From: DATBGS01 sp036557885
GTDB taxonomy: Bacteria; Chloroflexota; Ktedonobacteria; Ktedonobacterales; DATBGS01
Direction: 5' to 3'
DNA: 35,980 nucleotides
Assembly: GCA_036557885.1 (NCBI GenBank)
Contig: DATBGS010000063.1
Location: 1-35,980, forward strand
The notes beneath the pieces were generated by a model, which saw only the letters and a list, made by a program, of their open reading frames with translations, did no database searches and was not told the DNA's origin. Below are positions 1 through 6,905 of this stretch, piece after piece (the stretch's first letter is position 1; every line of letters starts with the position of its first letter). The translations under genes and the position numbers were made by a program.

Positions 1-297
1 CTGAGCTTGCAATTTGCCCCCAATTCGCCAAACAACGTTTCTAATTATCAGGATGGTACCAACAACTTCACGGCCTGGCAACTCTGCCAGCAAGCTGATG
101 TTGAACAAGACCCGGCAAAGCGCATGGACCTCTATCATCAGGCTGAGCAGCAACTGGTTGATACCGTTGCCTGGCTGCCCTATGCCCAACCCAAAGGCAT
201 CTGGCGCATCAAAACCTACATCCAGGGCTACAATCCTTCATCGCTGCGCCTGCTTTCTGATCTAGACTGGTCAAATGTAAGCGTACTCGTCCACTGA
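1..297 (+). CDS. C-terminal end of a peptide-type ABC transporter substrate-binding protein (partial)
   Basis: The reading frame is open from the first base, so the gene begins outside the window and only about 98 codons are seen, ending at TGA 295-297. The visible part resembles the end of SBP_bac_5 (DppA/OppA-like) binding proteins: a helix with the pattern KRMDLYHQAEQQLVDTVAWLP, followed by a PxGIWxIKxYIQGY-like stretch and a short C-terminal strand. Such lipoproteins capture oligopeptides or nickel outside the membrane and deliver them to an ABC permease. The permease genes are not in view. The gene is followed by a strong hairpin at 349-384, so it is probably the last gene of its transcript. 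The family call rests on the C-terminus alone; the ligand cannot be inferred. Confidence 0.7.
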   Translation: MSLQFAPNSPNNVSNYQDGTNNFTAWQLCQQADVEQDPAKRMDLYHQAEQQLVDTVAWLPYAQPKGIWRIKTYIQGYNPSSLRLLSDLDWSNVSVLVH

Positions 298-348
298 GGA
301 CCGGGAAAGGCTTCCCCAGCCAAACCGTGCCACGCAGAGCATTCAAGC

Positions 349-388
349 GGGGACTCGATGAAACAGGTGCTGCATCGAGTCCCCTCTT
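349..388 (+). terminator. Rho-independent-type terminator after the substrate-binding protein gene
   Basis: A perfect 12-bp stem (349-360 pairing with 373-384, GGGGACTCGATG with its complement) and a 12-nt loop are followed by TCTTT. It lies 52 nt after the stop codon at 297. The U-run is short, but the stem is strong and unlikely by chance. Confidence 0.7.
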
Positions 389-427
389 TGCTGTATGGGG
401 CAGCGCGGCCTCATCTCATCGGTTCTC

Positions 428-457
428 TTGACTTTTGGACAGACCACAGCTTACGAT
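428..457 (+). promoter_or_regulatory. Possible sigma-70-type promoter for the S41 gene
   Basis: TTGACT (428-433) and TACGAT (452-457) are separated by 18 nt, about 100 nt upstream of the proposed TTG start at 555. The -35 box matches 5 of 6 consensus positions and the -10 box 4 of 6. The position between a terminator and a gene is right, but the match is moderate. Confidence 0.35.
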
Positions 458-554
458 GTATGACACAGTGCCAAAGGCAGGCACATACTGATACTCTCTT
501 TTTCAAGGTTAGGCAGCGCATTTGCTACCACCTTGCTTCTGGCAGGAGGCTCGC

Positions 555-1925
555 TTGTTTAACGATTTTGATCCTGTGGAGCTACAACAGCCCCCTCTCC
601 AAGAGGACGAACAAGGCGCTCGTCTCTCTGGTCAAATAAGCACTGGCACCCGTCCCACTACGAGCACCAGATTGGGTTCCAACCAACTTATCGGCATGAT
701 TTTGGGGGCGATTGTTATCTTCACCCTGGGCTTTGCCGGTGGCTGGCTCGGCCACACCGCTAAAGTCAGCGGCGAGCTTCCCCCCGAAAGCGCGCAGCCC
801 TATGCTCCGCTGATCTGGAAAGCCTGGAGCGATATTGATCAGTATTATGTGGACAAGGGCGCCATCAACCACCAGAAAATGTCCTACGCCGCCATTCAAG
901 CCATTGTTGATTCCCTGGGGGATCGGGGCCACAGCCGCTTTGAAACCCCCGAAGAGGTGGCGCAGGAACATCAGCAATTGAGCGGCAGCTATGTGGGCAT
1001 CGGCGTCATTCTTCAGCCTGACCCCAGCGGGCAATACTTCCAGATTGCAGCAGCCTTCCCCGATGCGCCCGCCGCTAAGGCCGGCTTGAAACCAGGCGAC
1101 GTGATCGTCGGCATTAACGGCAAGAGCGTGCAGGGCCAGACGGAAGACCAGTTGCGCGCCTTGATCGTGGGACCAGAGGGTTCTTCGCTGACCATGACTA
1201 TCAAACGCCCCGGCCAGACCCAGACATTTGATGTCACGCTGAAGCGGGAACAGATTCAAGAACCCATCGTCATCTCCCACTACTTCCCCGAAAGCAAAAT
1301 TGCGCATATCATGATTACCCAGTTTGCCGATAAGACCGATGATATGCTGAAGCAGGCCCTGACCGACGTGAAGAAGCAAGGCGCGCAAAAAATCCTGCTG
1401 GACCTGCGCGACAATCCAGGCGGCTACTTTGATGAAGCCATCAAAGTTGCCAGTGAGTTTATCCCGGCTGGCAAAGGCAAGAACGTGGTACTGGTCAAAG
1501 ATAGTGACGGCACAATCACCCCACAGCCAGTTATCTCCGGCGGCCTGGCGACTGACCTGCCAATTGTTGTCCTGATCAATAACAACACCGCCAGTGCCGC
1601 CGAGATCGTCACTGGCGCCATTCAAGACAACAAGCGCGGGACTATTATTGGGGTCAACAGCTTTGGTACGGGCACTGTGCTCAATGAGTTTGATCTGCCT
1701 GATGGCTCAGCCTTGCTGCTGGGCGTGCAGGAATTTGAAACCCCCAATGGCCGCTTCATCCGCGATGGTGGCATCACACCAGACATCAAGGTCACGATGC
1801 CCAGCGCCAGCACCACAGAAAATACGCCGCTGATCGAAAATGCCAACAACCAGACGGAACAACAAGCGCTCCAGAGCGGAGATACCCAATTTGTGAGCGG
1901 CTACCAATACCTGCAACAGCACTGA
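555..1925 (+). CDS. S41-family PDZ protease-like membrane protein (C-terminal processing protease fold), catalytic Lys absent
   Basis: This 456-residue protein has one membrane segment at about 45-66, then an N-terminal helical region, a PDZ domain (about 150-220, GSYVGIGVIL and KPGDVIVGINGKSV) and the S41 peptidase core. TTG at 555 is chosen as start because AGGAGG (544-549) sits 5 nt before it; a longer start at 522 has no such site. CtpA/Prc-type proteases use a Ser-Lys dyad to cleave C-termini of extracytoplasmic proteins. The nucleophile is visible as Ser347 in NTASAAEI. Twenty-five residues later, where the family has Lys in a TFGKGxxQ motif, the sequence reads SFGTGTVL: Thr372 replaces Lys and Leu376 replaces Gln. 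The fold is clear, but activity by the standard mechanism is doubtful. It stands alone between a terminator and a convergent hydrolase gene. Confidence 0.85.
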   Translation: MFNDFDPVELQQPPLQEDEQGARLSGQISTGTRPTTSTRLGSNQLIGMILGAIVIFTLGFAGGWLGHTAKVSGELPPESAQPYAPLIWKAWSDIDQYYVDKGAINHQKMSYAAIQAIVDSLGDRGHSRFETPEEVAQEHQQLSGSYVGIGVILQPDPSGQYFQIAAAFPDAPAAKAGLKPGDVIVGINGKSVQGQTEDQLRALIVGPEGSSLTMTIKRPGQTQTFDVTLKREQIQEPIVISHYFPESKIAHIMITQFADKTDDMLKQALTDVKKQGAQKILLDLRDNPGGYFDEAIKVASEFIPAGKGKNVVLVKDSDGTITPQPVISGGLATDLPIVVLINNNTASAAEIVTGAIQDNKRGTIIGVNSFGTGTVLNEFDLPDGSALLLGVQEFETPNGRFIRDGGITPDIKVTMPSASTTENTPLIENANNQTEQQALQSGDTQFVSGYQYLQQH

Positions 1926-1970
1926 GCACCTATCGCCTGGTAGATGGTGTAGATCGTTCAAGTAGATGGC

Positions 1971-2024
1971 TCAAGGGGTGAGCCTGCTCCAGTCCTGGCG
2001 GATTGAGCAGGTATCACCCCTTGA
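1971..2024. terminator. Shared hairpin between convergent S41 and hydrolase genes
   Basis: TCAAGGGGTGA (1971-1981) pairs with its complement at 2014-2024, and an inner CCTGCTC (1983-1989) pairs with GAGCAGG (2005-2011). The outer arm overlaps the hydrolase stop codon. No clear U-run follows on either strand, so it could terminate both genes inefficiently or simply protect 3' ends. Confidence 0.5.
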
Positions 2025-2757
2025 ACATTGCTTGCAGCCACTCCCCAATGGCCGCATTCAGCCCATCCGGCTGGTCGCGCATCACATCATGCCCCGCCCC
2101 TGGAATCATACGCAGCGTCGCGTGGGGCAAATGCGCGCGCAAATATTCGGCATATTTGGGCGGCGTCATCCGATCTTCTTCGCCGCACACTACCAGCGTC
2201 GGAAGTGTGATCTGCCCAATCCTTCCCATCACATCAAACTTGTCGCAGGCCGCCAGATCACGATAGAACATCCCAGGCGCTAAATAGTTTGGTTCCTCAA
2301 CTGATTCTTTGCCTGATTCTTCGCCTGGCTCTCCGTCTGAAGCTCCCTCGGTTCCAGCAAGCGCCGACGATTGATCGTTCCGCGCCGCCTCCAGCAAAGC
2401 CGGTAACACCCGCAGCCTTGCACCCGTCCCAATCAAGATCAGCCCGCTTAAATCCAGGCCCCATTCCAGCGCTAACTGAAGCGCGATGCCGCCGCCCAGC
2501 GAATGCCCGGCCACCACTGGTAGATGTATCCCTGCCGCCTGCAATTGCTGGCGAACATCCTGCGCGTAGTCGCGCATACTCATTTCTGGCGGGCCAGGTT
2601 CGTGAACGCGCGTCCCATGCCCAGGCAAATCCAGCGCCAGCGCGCGCCAACGCCCACTCTCAAGATACGCCACCTGCTTTTGCCAGCGCCGCGCCGTCCC
2701 GCCTGATCCGTGAATGAACACCACTGTTGGCGCTGTTTTTGCTCTACTCATCTGCAT
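2014..2757 (-). CDS. Alpha/beta-hydrolase fold protein
   Basis: A 247-residue single-domain hydrolase. The oxyanion-side motif FIHGSGG is at about 14-20, the nucleophile elbow GHSLGG places the catalytic Ser at 86, the acid is Asp195 (CGEEDRMTP) and the His is 223 (GAGHDVM). No signal peptide is visible, so it is probably cytoplasmic. The substrate (ester, lactone or C-C bond, as in the MhpC/BioH-like group) cannot be told from sequence. A peculiar stretch at about 136-155, rich in Gly, Glu and Ser, sits in the cap region and looks like a flexible acidic insert. Two starts are possible (Met1 or Met3): GAGGAG lies 3 nt before the first ATG and 9 nt before the second, at 2751. It converges on the S41 gene and diverges from the TPR gene, so it is probably monocistronic. 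Confidence 0.85.
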   Translation of the reverse strand: MQMSRAKTAPTVVFIHGSGGTARRWQKQVAYLESGRWRALALDLPGHGTRVHEPGPPEMSMRDYAQDVRQQLQAAGIHLPVVAGHSLGGGIALQLALEWGLDLSGLILIGTGARLRVLPALLEAARNDQSSALAGTEGASDGEPGEESGKESVEEPNYLAPGMFYRDLAACDKFDVMGRIGQITLPTLVVCGEEDRMTPPKYAEYLRAHLPHATLRMIPGAGHDVMRDQPDGLNAAIGEWLQAMFKG

Positions 2758-2776
2758 TTGCTCCTCTGTTGTACTG

Positions 2777-2805
2777 TAAATAAGTGCGATTGTACCCTAA
2801 ATAAG
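2777..2805. repeat. Direct repeat TAAATAAGNNCGAT in the divergent hydrolase/TPR promoter region
   Basis: TAAATAAG occurs at 2777-2784 and 2798-2805, exactly 21 bp apart; each copy is followed by NNCGAT. Two helical turns of spacing in an intergenic region between divergent genes is the layout of a regulator binding site. No regulator is identified. Confidence 0.45.
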
Positions 2806-2818
2806 GACGATCATTTCA

Positions 2819-2848
2819 TTGACGCCTTGGCAAAGCATCGCCTATACT
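2819..2848 (+). promoter_or_regulatory. Promoter for the TPR protein gene
   Basis: TTGACG (2819-2824) and TATACT (2843-2848) are separated by 18 nt, giving a leader of about 115 nt before ATG 2970. Both boxes match the bacterial primary-sigma consensus at 5 of 6 positions. The direct repeats at 2777-2805 lie just upstream. Confidence 0.6.
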
Positions 2849-2969
2849 GCCCAAAGAAGAGATAAGATGGCATGATCACAATGACAGTATCACGATGGCA
2901 AGATAAGGATTGTTTCTCGTCTCCCGCTGCCCGCGAGGAGACGCGCACCTGCCGAGAAGGAATCCATCT

Positions 2970-4430
2970 ATGAGCAGCACTGAACCGGAATCCCAACCAA
3001 CACTGGAGGCCAGCCCACTGCCCCCTTCTGAGCCAGGAGCAGAAACCGAAGCCAGCCGCCTGGTGCTCCCTGATCTGCCACCCGCGCCAGGAGAGGGAAC
3101 GAGTGACGCTCCCACACTGCTAGATGTCACTGAACCGCAACTAACCCTCATTGAGGATACCCCGAAGCCGCCTCTACGTCTACCACGTCTGCGATTCCAC
3201 CCTCCCATTCCCATTCACACGGTCTTAAAATGGGCGCCCTGGCTGCTAGGGGTCGTGGGTGGCGTCTTGCTCTTAACGCTTGCCGTCACTGCGCAAAGTT
3301 GGGGCGATAGCTCCACGCGCATTGGCTTCACCGCGCTTGGTATCACTCTTGGCGCCGCTCTGCTGATCGCCCGGATTCGCCTGCGAGAGCAGCGCTGGGT
3401 GCGCCGCCGCTGGCTTTCGCTCAGCACCGCGCTCCTGGTGGTCAGCCTGCTTGGAATCTTCCTGGCGCCCACCATCCATACCGCCCAGGCCCATCTCCTT
3501 GAGCGACAAGGGAACTACCAGCGCGCGATTGAAGAGTATAAGGCAGGTGGCGAACAAGGGGCAGATGCTGAGGATATTGGGCGCTCCTATCTGGAATGGG
3601 GCCAGGCAAATCTTGCTCGCCAGGATTACCAGCAGGCGGTTCTCCATCTCTCCGCGCTTGCTGACAATTACGACGCAACAAGCGCCGCGCAACAAGTCAG
3701 AGAGCCGCTTGGCAAAGCATTGCTGGGCTGGGGAGAAGACCTGCTCGTCCGGCAGCAATACAAGCAGGCTATTCAGCAGTTTGATACTCTGCGCGGCCAG
3801 TACAGCGACACGCAAGCGGCCTCGCAGCTTCAACAAAACCAGGATGAACCCTCCGCCTATCTGCTCTGGGGGCAAAACCTTCAGGTCCACCAACAGTTCC
3901 AGGATGCCCTGACGCAATTGGAAGCGGTGCAGCACCTGTTCCCCACCAGCCGGTATGCACCACAAGCCTATCTTGCTGCTGCCAGCGACCTCTATGACTG
4001 GGGCCAGGCGCTCATTCAGCAGCAAAGTTTTAACGACGCTGTTGCCCGCTATCAACAACTGATAGCCCAGTATGGAACAGCCCCAGAGGCTGCCCAGGCG
4101 CAGCAAGCCCTTTCCGCTCCGCAAAATGTCACCGGTCGCCTGGTTCTTGCCAGCGGAGCGTCAGACGCCGAAGTGCTCGTGCGACTTTCCAGCAGTTGGA
4201 CCACCGGCCCAAACGGCTACTTGCAAGGAGGAGTCGTCTACGAAGCGACAACAGACGCCAACGGCGCCTTCACCTTCACCAATGTCTCCATAGGCACGTA
4301 TCTTGTTGATTGGCAGCAGGGAGACACCTTCACCACCTTGCTCCACCAGGGCACCTATAACCCGGCATATGTGGCGAATGTGCAGCCCTTACGCCCAAGC
4401 GATCTGGGCGTCGTGCAGTTAGGAAGCTGA
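2970..4430 (+). CDS. Membrane-anchored TPR-repeat protein with C-terminal beta-sandwich domain
   Basis: A 486-residue protein of unknown function. ATG 2970 is chosen because GAGAAGG lies 9 nt upstream; an upstream ATG at 2910 has no ribosome site. Residues 1-80 are acidic and Pro-rich. Three hydrophobic segments follow (about 84-108, 117-136 and 148-167). Residues 170-380 contain tetratricopeptide-like helical pairs with recurring patterns such as GNYQRAIEEY, QDYQQAVLHL, QQYKQAIQQF, QQFQDALTQL and QSFNDAVARY, which resemble YfgM/BamD-type scaffolds. Residues 385-486 look like a carboxypeptidase-regulatory-like sandwich (GRLVLASGA, then TTDANGAFTFTNVSIGTYLVDW). With three membrane segments the TPR part is likely extracytoplasmic, perhaps binding envelope proteins. 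It has its own promoter and a hairpin after the stop, so it is probably monocistronic. Confidence 0.8.
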   Translation: MSSTEPESQPTLEASPLPPSEPGAETEASRLVLPDLPPAPGEGTSDAPTLLDVTEPQLTLIEDTPKPPLRLPRLRFHPPIPIHTVLKWAPWLLGVVGGVLLLTLAVTAQSWGDSSTRIGFTALGITLGAALLIARIRLREQRWVRRRWLSLSTALLVVSLLGIFLAPTIHTAQAHLLERQGNYQRAIEEYKAGGEQGADAEDIGRSYLEWGQANLARQDYQQAVLHLSALADNYDATSAAQQVREPLGKALLGWGEDLLVRQQYKQAIQQFDTLRGQYSDTQAASQLQQNQDEPSAYLLWGQNLQVHQQFQDALTQLEAVQHLFPTSRYAPQAYLAAASDLYDWGQALIQQQSFNDAVARYQQLIAQYGTAPEAAQAQQALSAPQNVTGRLVLASGASDAEVLVRLSSSWTTGPNGYLQGGVVYEATTDANGAFTFTNVSIGTYLVDWQQGDTFTTLLHQGTYNPAYVANVQPLRPSDLGVVQLGS

Positions 4431-4454
4431 GCAGGGTGGGAAGCTGAGCAGAGA

Positions 4455-4490
4455 GCAGCCCTTCTCTCCTCTGGTGGAAAGAAGGGCTGC
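4455..4490 (+). terminator. Hairpin after the TPR gene
   Basis: A perfect 10-bp stem, GCAGCCCTTC (4455-4464) with its complement at 4481-4490, starts 24 nt after the stop. The loop is 16 nt and no U-run follows, so termination strength is uncertain. A TATAAT at 4504-4509, possibly the -10 box of the next gene, follows closely but has no convincing -35 box. Confidence 0.5.
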
Positions 4491-4589
4491 CTCACCAATA
4501 AGATATAATGGGGAATGAGCCAGTGCAGCAGCGCCGCTGCCGATTTTCGCATCTGAAACTGGCTATGAATCGAGGGAGGGGTACGCCCG

Positions 4590-5501
4590 ATGTTACGAGG
4601 TACACTGCTGTATCTTGCCAACCGAGAAAGCATTCGCCACTTTGTCACGCATAACCGTCTGGCCCGCCGCAGTTCACGCCGCTTTGTAGCTGGCGAAACC
4701 CTGGAAGAAGCCTTGCAAGCCACGCGCACCCTCAATCAGCAAGGCTGCACCGTTTCCCTTGATCACCTGGGCGAAAACGTCACCGACGCCAGCGAAGCCG
4801 CCAGCGCCGCCAGCGACTACATCAAGATTCTTGACGCCATCAAACAAAGCAGCCTGGATGCCAACATCTCTATTAAGCTCACCGCGTTGGGGCTGGATGT
4901 TGGAGGCGACCTGTGCGAAGAGAACGTTCGCCGCGTGCTTGACCGCGCCAGAAGCTATAACATCTTTGTGCGCGTTGATATGGAAGGCTCAGCCTATACA
5001 GAGCGCACCTTGGAGTTGGTGGCAAAACTGCGTCAGGATTATGACGGCGTGGGCACCGTCATCCAGAGCTATCTCTATCGCAGCGAGAAAGACATTGAAA
5101 GCCTGGTGGCTTCGCATACGCGGGTACGCCTGGTCAAAGGCGCCTACAAAGAGCCAGCGGAGGTCGCCTATCCACGCAAAGCCGATGTGGACCGCAGCTA
5201 CGAGCAGTTAATGCGCGTGCTCTTATCGCATGGCACCTACCCGGCTATCGCCACCCATGATGTCCACATGATCGAAGAAGCCAGAGCCTTTGCCACCGCC
5301 AACACCATCGAAAAGTCGCGCTTTGAGTTCCAGATGCTCTACGGCATTCGCCGCGATCTTCAACAGCAACTGGTACGCGAGGGCTACAATATGCGCGTCT
5401 ACGTCCCCTATGGGACGCAGTGGTATCCTTATCTCACCAGACGCCTTGCCGAGCGCCCGGCCAATCTCATCTTTATTGCCAGCAATACCTTCCGTAAATA
5501 A
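4590..5501 (+). CDS. Proline dehydrogenase, monofunctional
   Basis: A 303-residue flavoenzyme that oxidises L-proline to delta-1-pyrroline-5-carboxylate and passes electrons to the quinone pool, the first step of proline catabolism. It matches the PutA-type beta/alpha barrel: SIKLTALGL (strand 2), VRVDMEGS, VIQSYLYR, RLVKGAYKE with the FAD-contacting Lys, ATHD, FEFQMLYG, and the C-terminal helix YLTRRLAERP that closes the substrate site. The length fits monofunctional ProDH; no P5C-dehydrogenase domain is fused and none is encoded nearby. An AGGGAGGGG-type ribosome site is about 8 nt before ATG 4590. A TATAAT at 4504-4509 may be its -10 box. The gene converges on the DUF2203 gene. Confidence 0.92.
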   Translation: MLRGTLLYLANRESIRHFVTHNRLARRSSRRFVAGETLEEALQATRTLNQQGCTVSLDHLGENVTDASEAASAASDYIKILDAIKQSSLDANISIKLTALGLDVGGDLCEENVRRVLDRARSYNIFVRVDMEGSAYTERTLELVAKLRQDYDGVGTVIQSYLYRSEKDIESLVASHTRVRLVKGAYKEPAEVAYPRKADVDRSYEQLMRVLLSHGTYPAIATHDVHMIEEARAFATANTIEKSRFEFQMLYGIRRDLQQQLVREGYNMRVYVPYGTQWYPYLTRRLAERPANLIFIASNTFRK

Positions 5502-5558
5502 TATCTGGCTGGGGCATCTGAGGGGACAGCGAAACAGAACAGCAGCAGAGGCTCAGGA

Positions 5559-5954
5559 TTACTCCAGGGGCTGGCGCCCCTGAAAGCCCGCGTCCGTCTC
5601 GTGCCACCAATTGATGCCTTGCTCTCCCAGCCGCCAGCACAGCAAAATCTCGCGGCCCTCGCGCTGCGCGGGAAAATCAATTAACCCCATTTGCGGGTCT
5701 TTCAATTGGCAGCCAAAGCGCAGAATACGCTGAACCAGTTGATTGACTTCTTCTGCCGCAGCGGTGGCCTCTTTGGTCAACTGAGCCAGTTTTCCCTGCA
5801 AGCCATGCCCATTCCCTTGCATCCGCTGGTGCAGCAGTGCCAGTTCCTGGCGTAAGGTCTGCATCGCTGGATACCGCTGCTGAAGTTCACGCAGCAGCGG
5901 CTCCAATTGTGGAAGAAGGCTTTCGGCCTCTTGACGGGTAAAGTAGCGCGCCAT
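5559..5954 (-). CDS. DUF2203 family protein
   Basis: A small 131-residue protein with an N-terminal helical region (about 1-80, TRQEAESLLPQLEPLLRELQ, likely coiled coil) and a C-terminal module with the family signature CQLKDPQMGLIDFP, then EILLCWRLGE and INWWHE. DUF2203 has no established function. ATG at 5954 is preferred because GGAGG lies 6 nt upstream; an earlier in-frame ATG adds eight residues without support. It lies 48 nt after the DegV gene and is probably the last gene of the asp23-fakA-degV transcript, which is the only functional hint. The soluble sequence suggests a cytoplasmic location. Confidence 0.8.
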   Translation of the reverse strand: MARYFTRQEAESLLPQLEPLLRELQQRYPAMQTLRQELALLHQRMQGNGHGLQGKLAQLTKEATAAAEEVNQLVQRILRFGCQLKDPQMGLIDFPAQREGREILLCWRLGEQGINWWHETDAGFQGRQPLE

Positions 5955-6002
5955 AGGGCGCCTCCCATCTGGCATCACCTGGCCGCCGACAGGCGATAGC
6001 CC

Positions 6003-6842
6003 TCACTTTTCAGTTACCACGCAAAGCGCGGCAGTTCCAGGGCCGGTGTGAGCGCCAATCACTGGCCCCAGCTTATAGCGCAGCAATGGGCCGGAATAGA
6101 CCGCCTGGATCGCCTTCGTCAACTGCTCGCCAATGGCTTCATCCGATTGGGCAACGCCCACAATTTGAATCGGGCCAAGCTGAGTCAGCAACTGCGCCAG
6201 CCGCTCATACGCCTTCGAGCGGGTACGCACGTTCTCCAGCGGCTGCACCACACCTCCGCGCACCGCCAGCATCGGCTTCACATTGAGCAGCGTACCCAGC
6301 AACTGCCGCGCCTTGCCAATGCGTCCGCCGCGCTGCAAAAACTCCAGCGTATCCAGCACAGCATAGATGTGCATGCGCGCAAACATATCCTCGGCAATTT
6401 GCTTGCACTCTGCCAGGCTCTTGCCCGCCTGCGCTGCCCTCGCCGCTTCCATCGCCGGAATACCAATGCCCGCGCTCACCCAGCGCGAATCCACTACCTC
6501 AACTGGCACCTTCTGATCTTGCAGCGCCTCCGCCGCCACCACCGCCGAGTTATAGGTCGCGCTGAGTGCGCCGGAGAGTTGCAGCGCCAGAATGCCATCG
6601 GCGCCCTCTTTGATCAATTGGCGAAACGCTTCCTCAAACAACCCTGACGGGGGCGCGGCAGTCGTCGGCATCACCTTTGAGGTCGCCAGTTTTGCGTAAA
6701 ACCCATCCGTATCCAGGTCTACTCCATCCCGGTAGGAGTCATCGCCAAACTGCACCCTCAGGGGGACCACGCTAATCCCCAGTTCCTCTGCCTGCTCCTT
6801 TGGCAGATCAGCGGTACTATCAACGACGATACGTACAGCCAC
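6003..6842 (-). CDS. DegV family protein, probable fatty-acid-binding FakB partner of FakA
   Basis: A 279-residue DegV-fold protein. These bind a fatty acid in a deep pocket and present its carboxylate to FakA for phosphorylation; the acyl-phosphate then feeds phospholipid synthesis. The family pattern is clear: IVVDSTADLP at the N-terminus, PTTAAPPSG, LSGALSATYNSA, VVDSRWVSAGIG, LDTLEFLQRGGRIGKA and, near the C-terminus, VIGAHTGPGTAAL. GTG at 6842 is chosen because GGAGG is 8 nt upstream; a TTG at 6863 lacks a ribosome site. It lies 63 nt downstream of FakA on the same strand, which supports a kinase/binding-protein pair. Which fatty acid it binds cannot be read from sequence. Confidence 0.9.
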   Translation of the reverse strand: MAVRIVVDSTADLPKEQAEELGISVVPLRVQFGDDSYRDGVDLDTDGFYAKLATSKVMPTTAAPPSGLFEEAFRQLIKEGADGILALQLSGALSATYNSAVVAAEALQDQKVPVEVVDSRWVSAGIGIPAMEAARAAQAGKSLAECKQIAEDMFARMHIYAVLDTLEFLQRGGRIGKARQLLGTLLNVKPMLAVRGGVVQPLENVRTRSKAYERLAQLLTQLGPIQIVGVAQSDEAIGEQLTKAIQAVYSGPLLRYKLGPVIGAHTGPGTAALCVVTEK

Positions 6843-6905
6843 AGTGTGTACCTCCAGCAACAAAGAAGTTCATTGGTCTTGCAGAATATCTGCCGGGTCT
6901 TGCCC

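Noticed and set aside
582..1625. Long open frame on the minus strand opposite the S41 gene (347 codons)
   Set aside because: Antisense shadow: the plus-strand frame has PDZ and S41 motifs and a ribosome site; the minus-strand product shows no recognisable domain.
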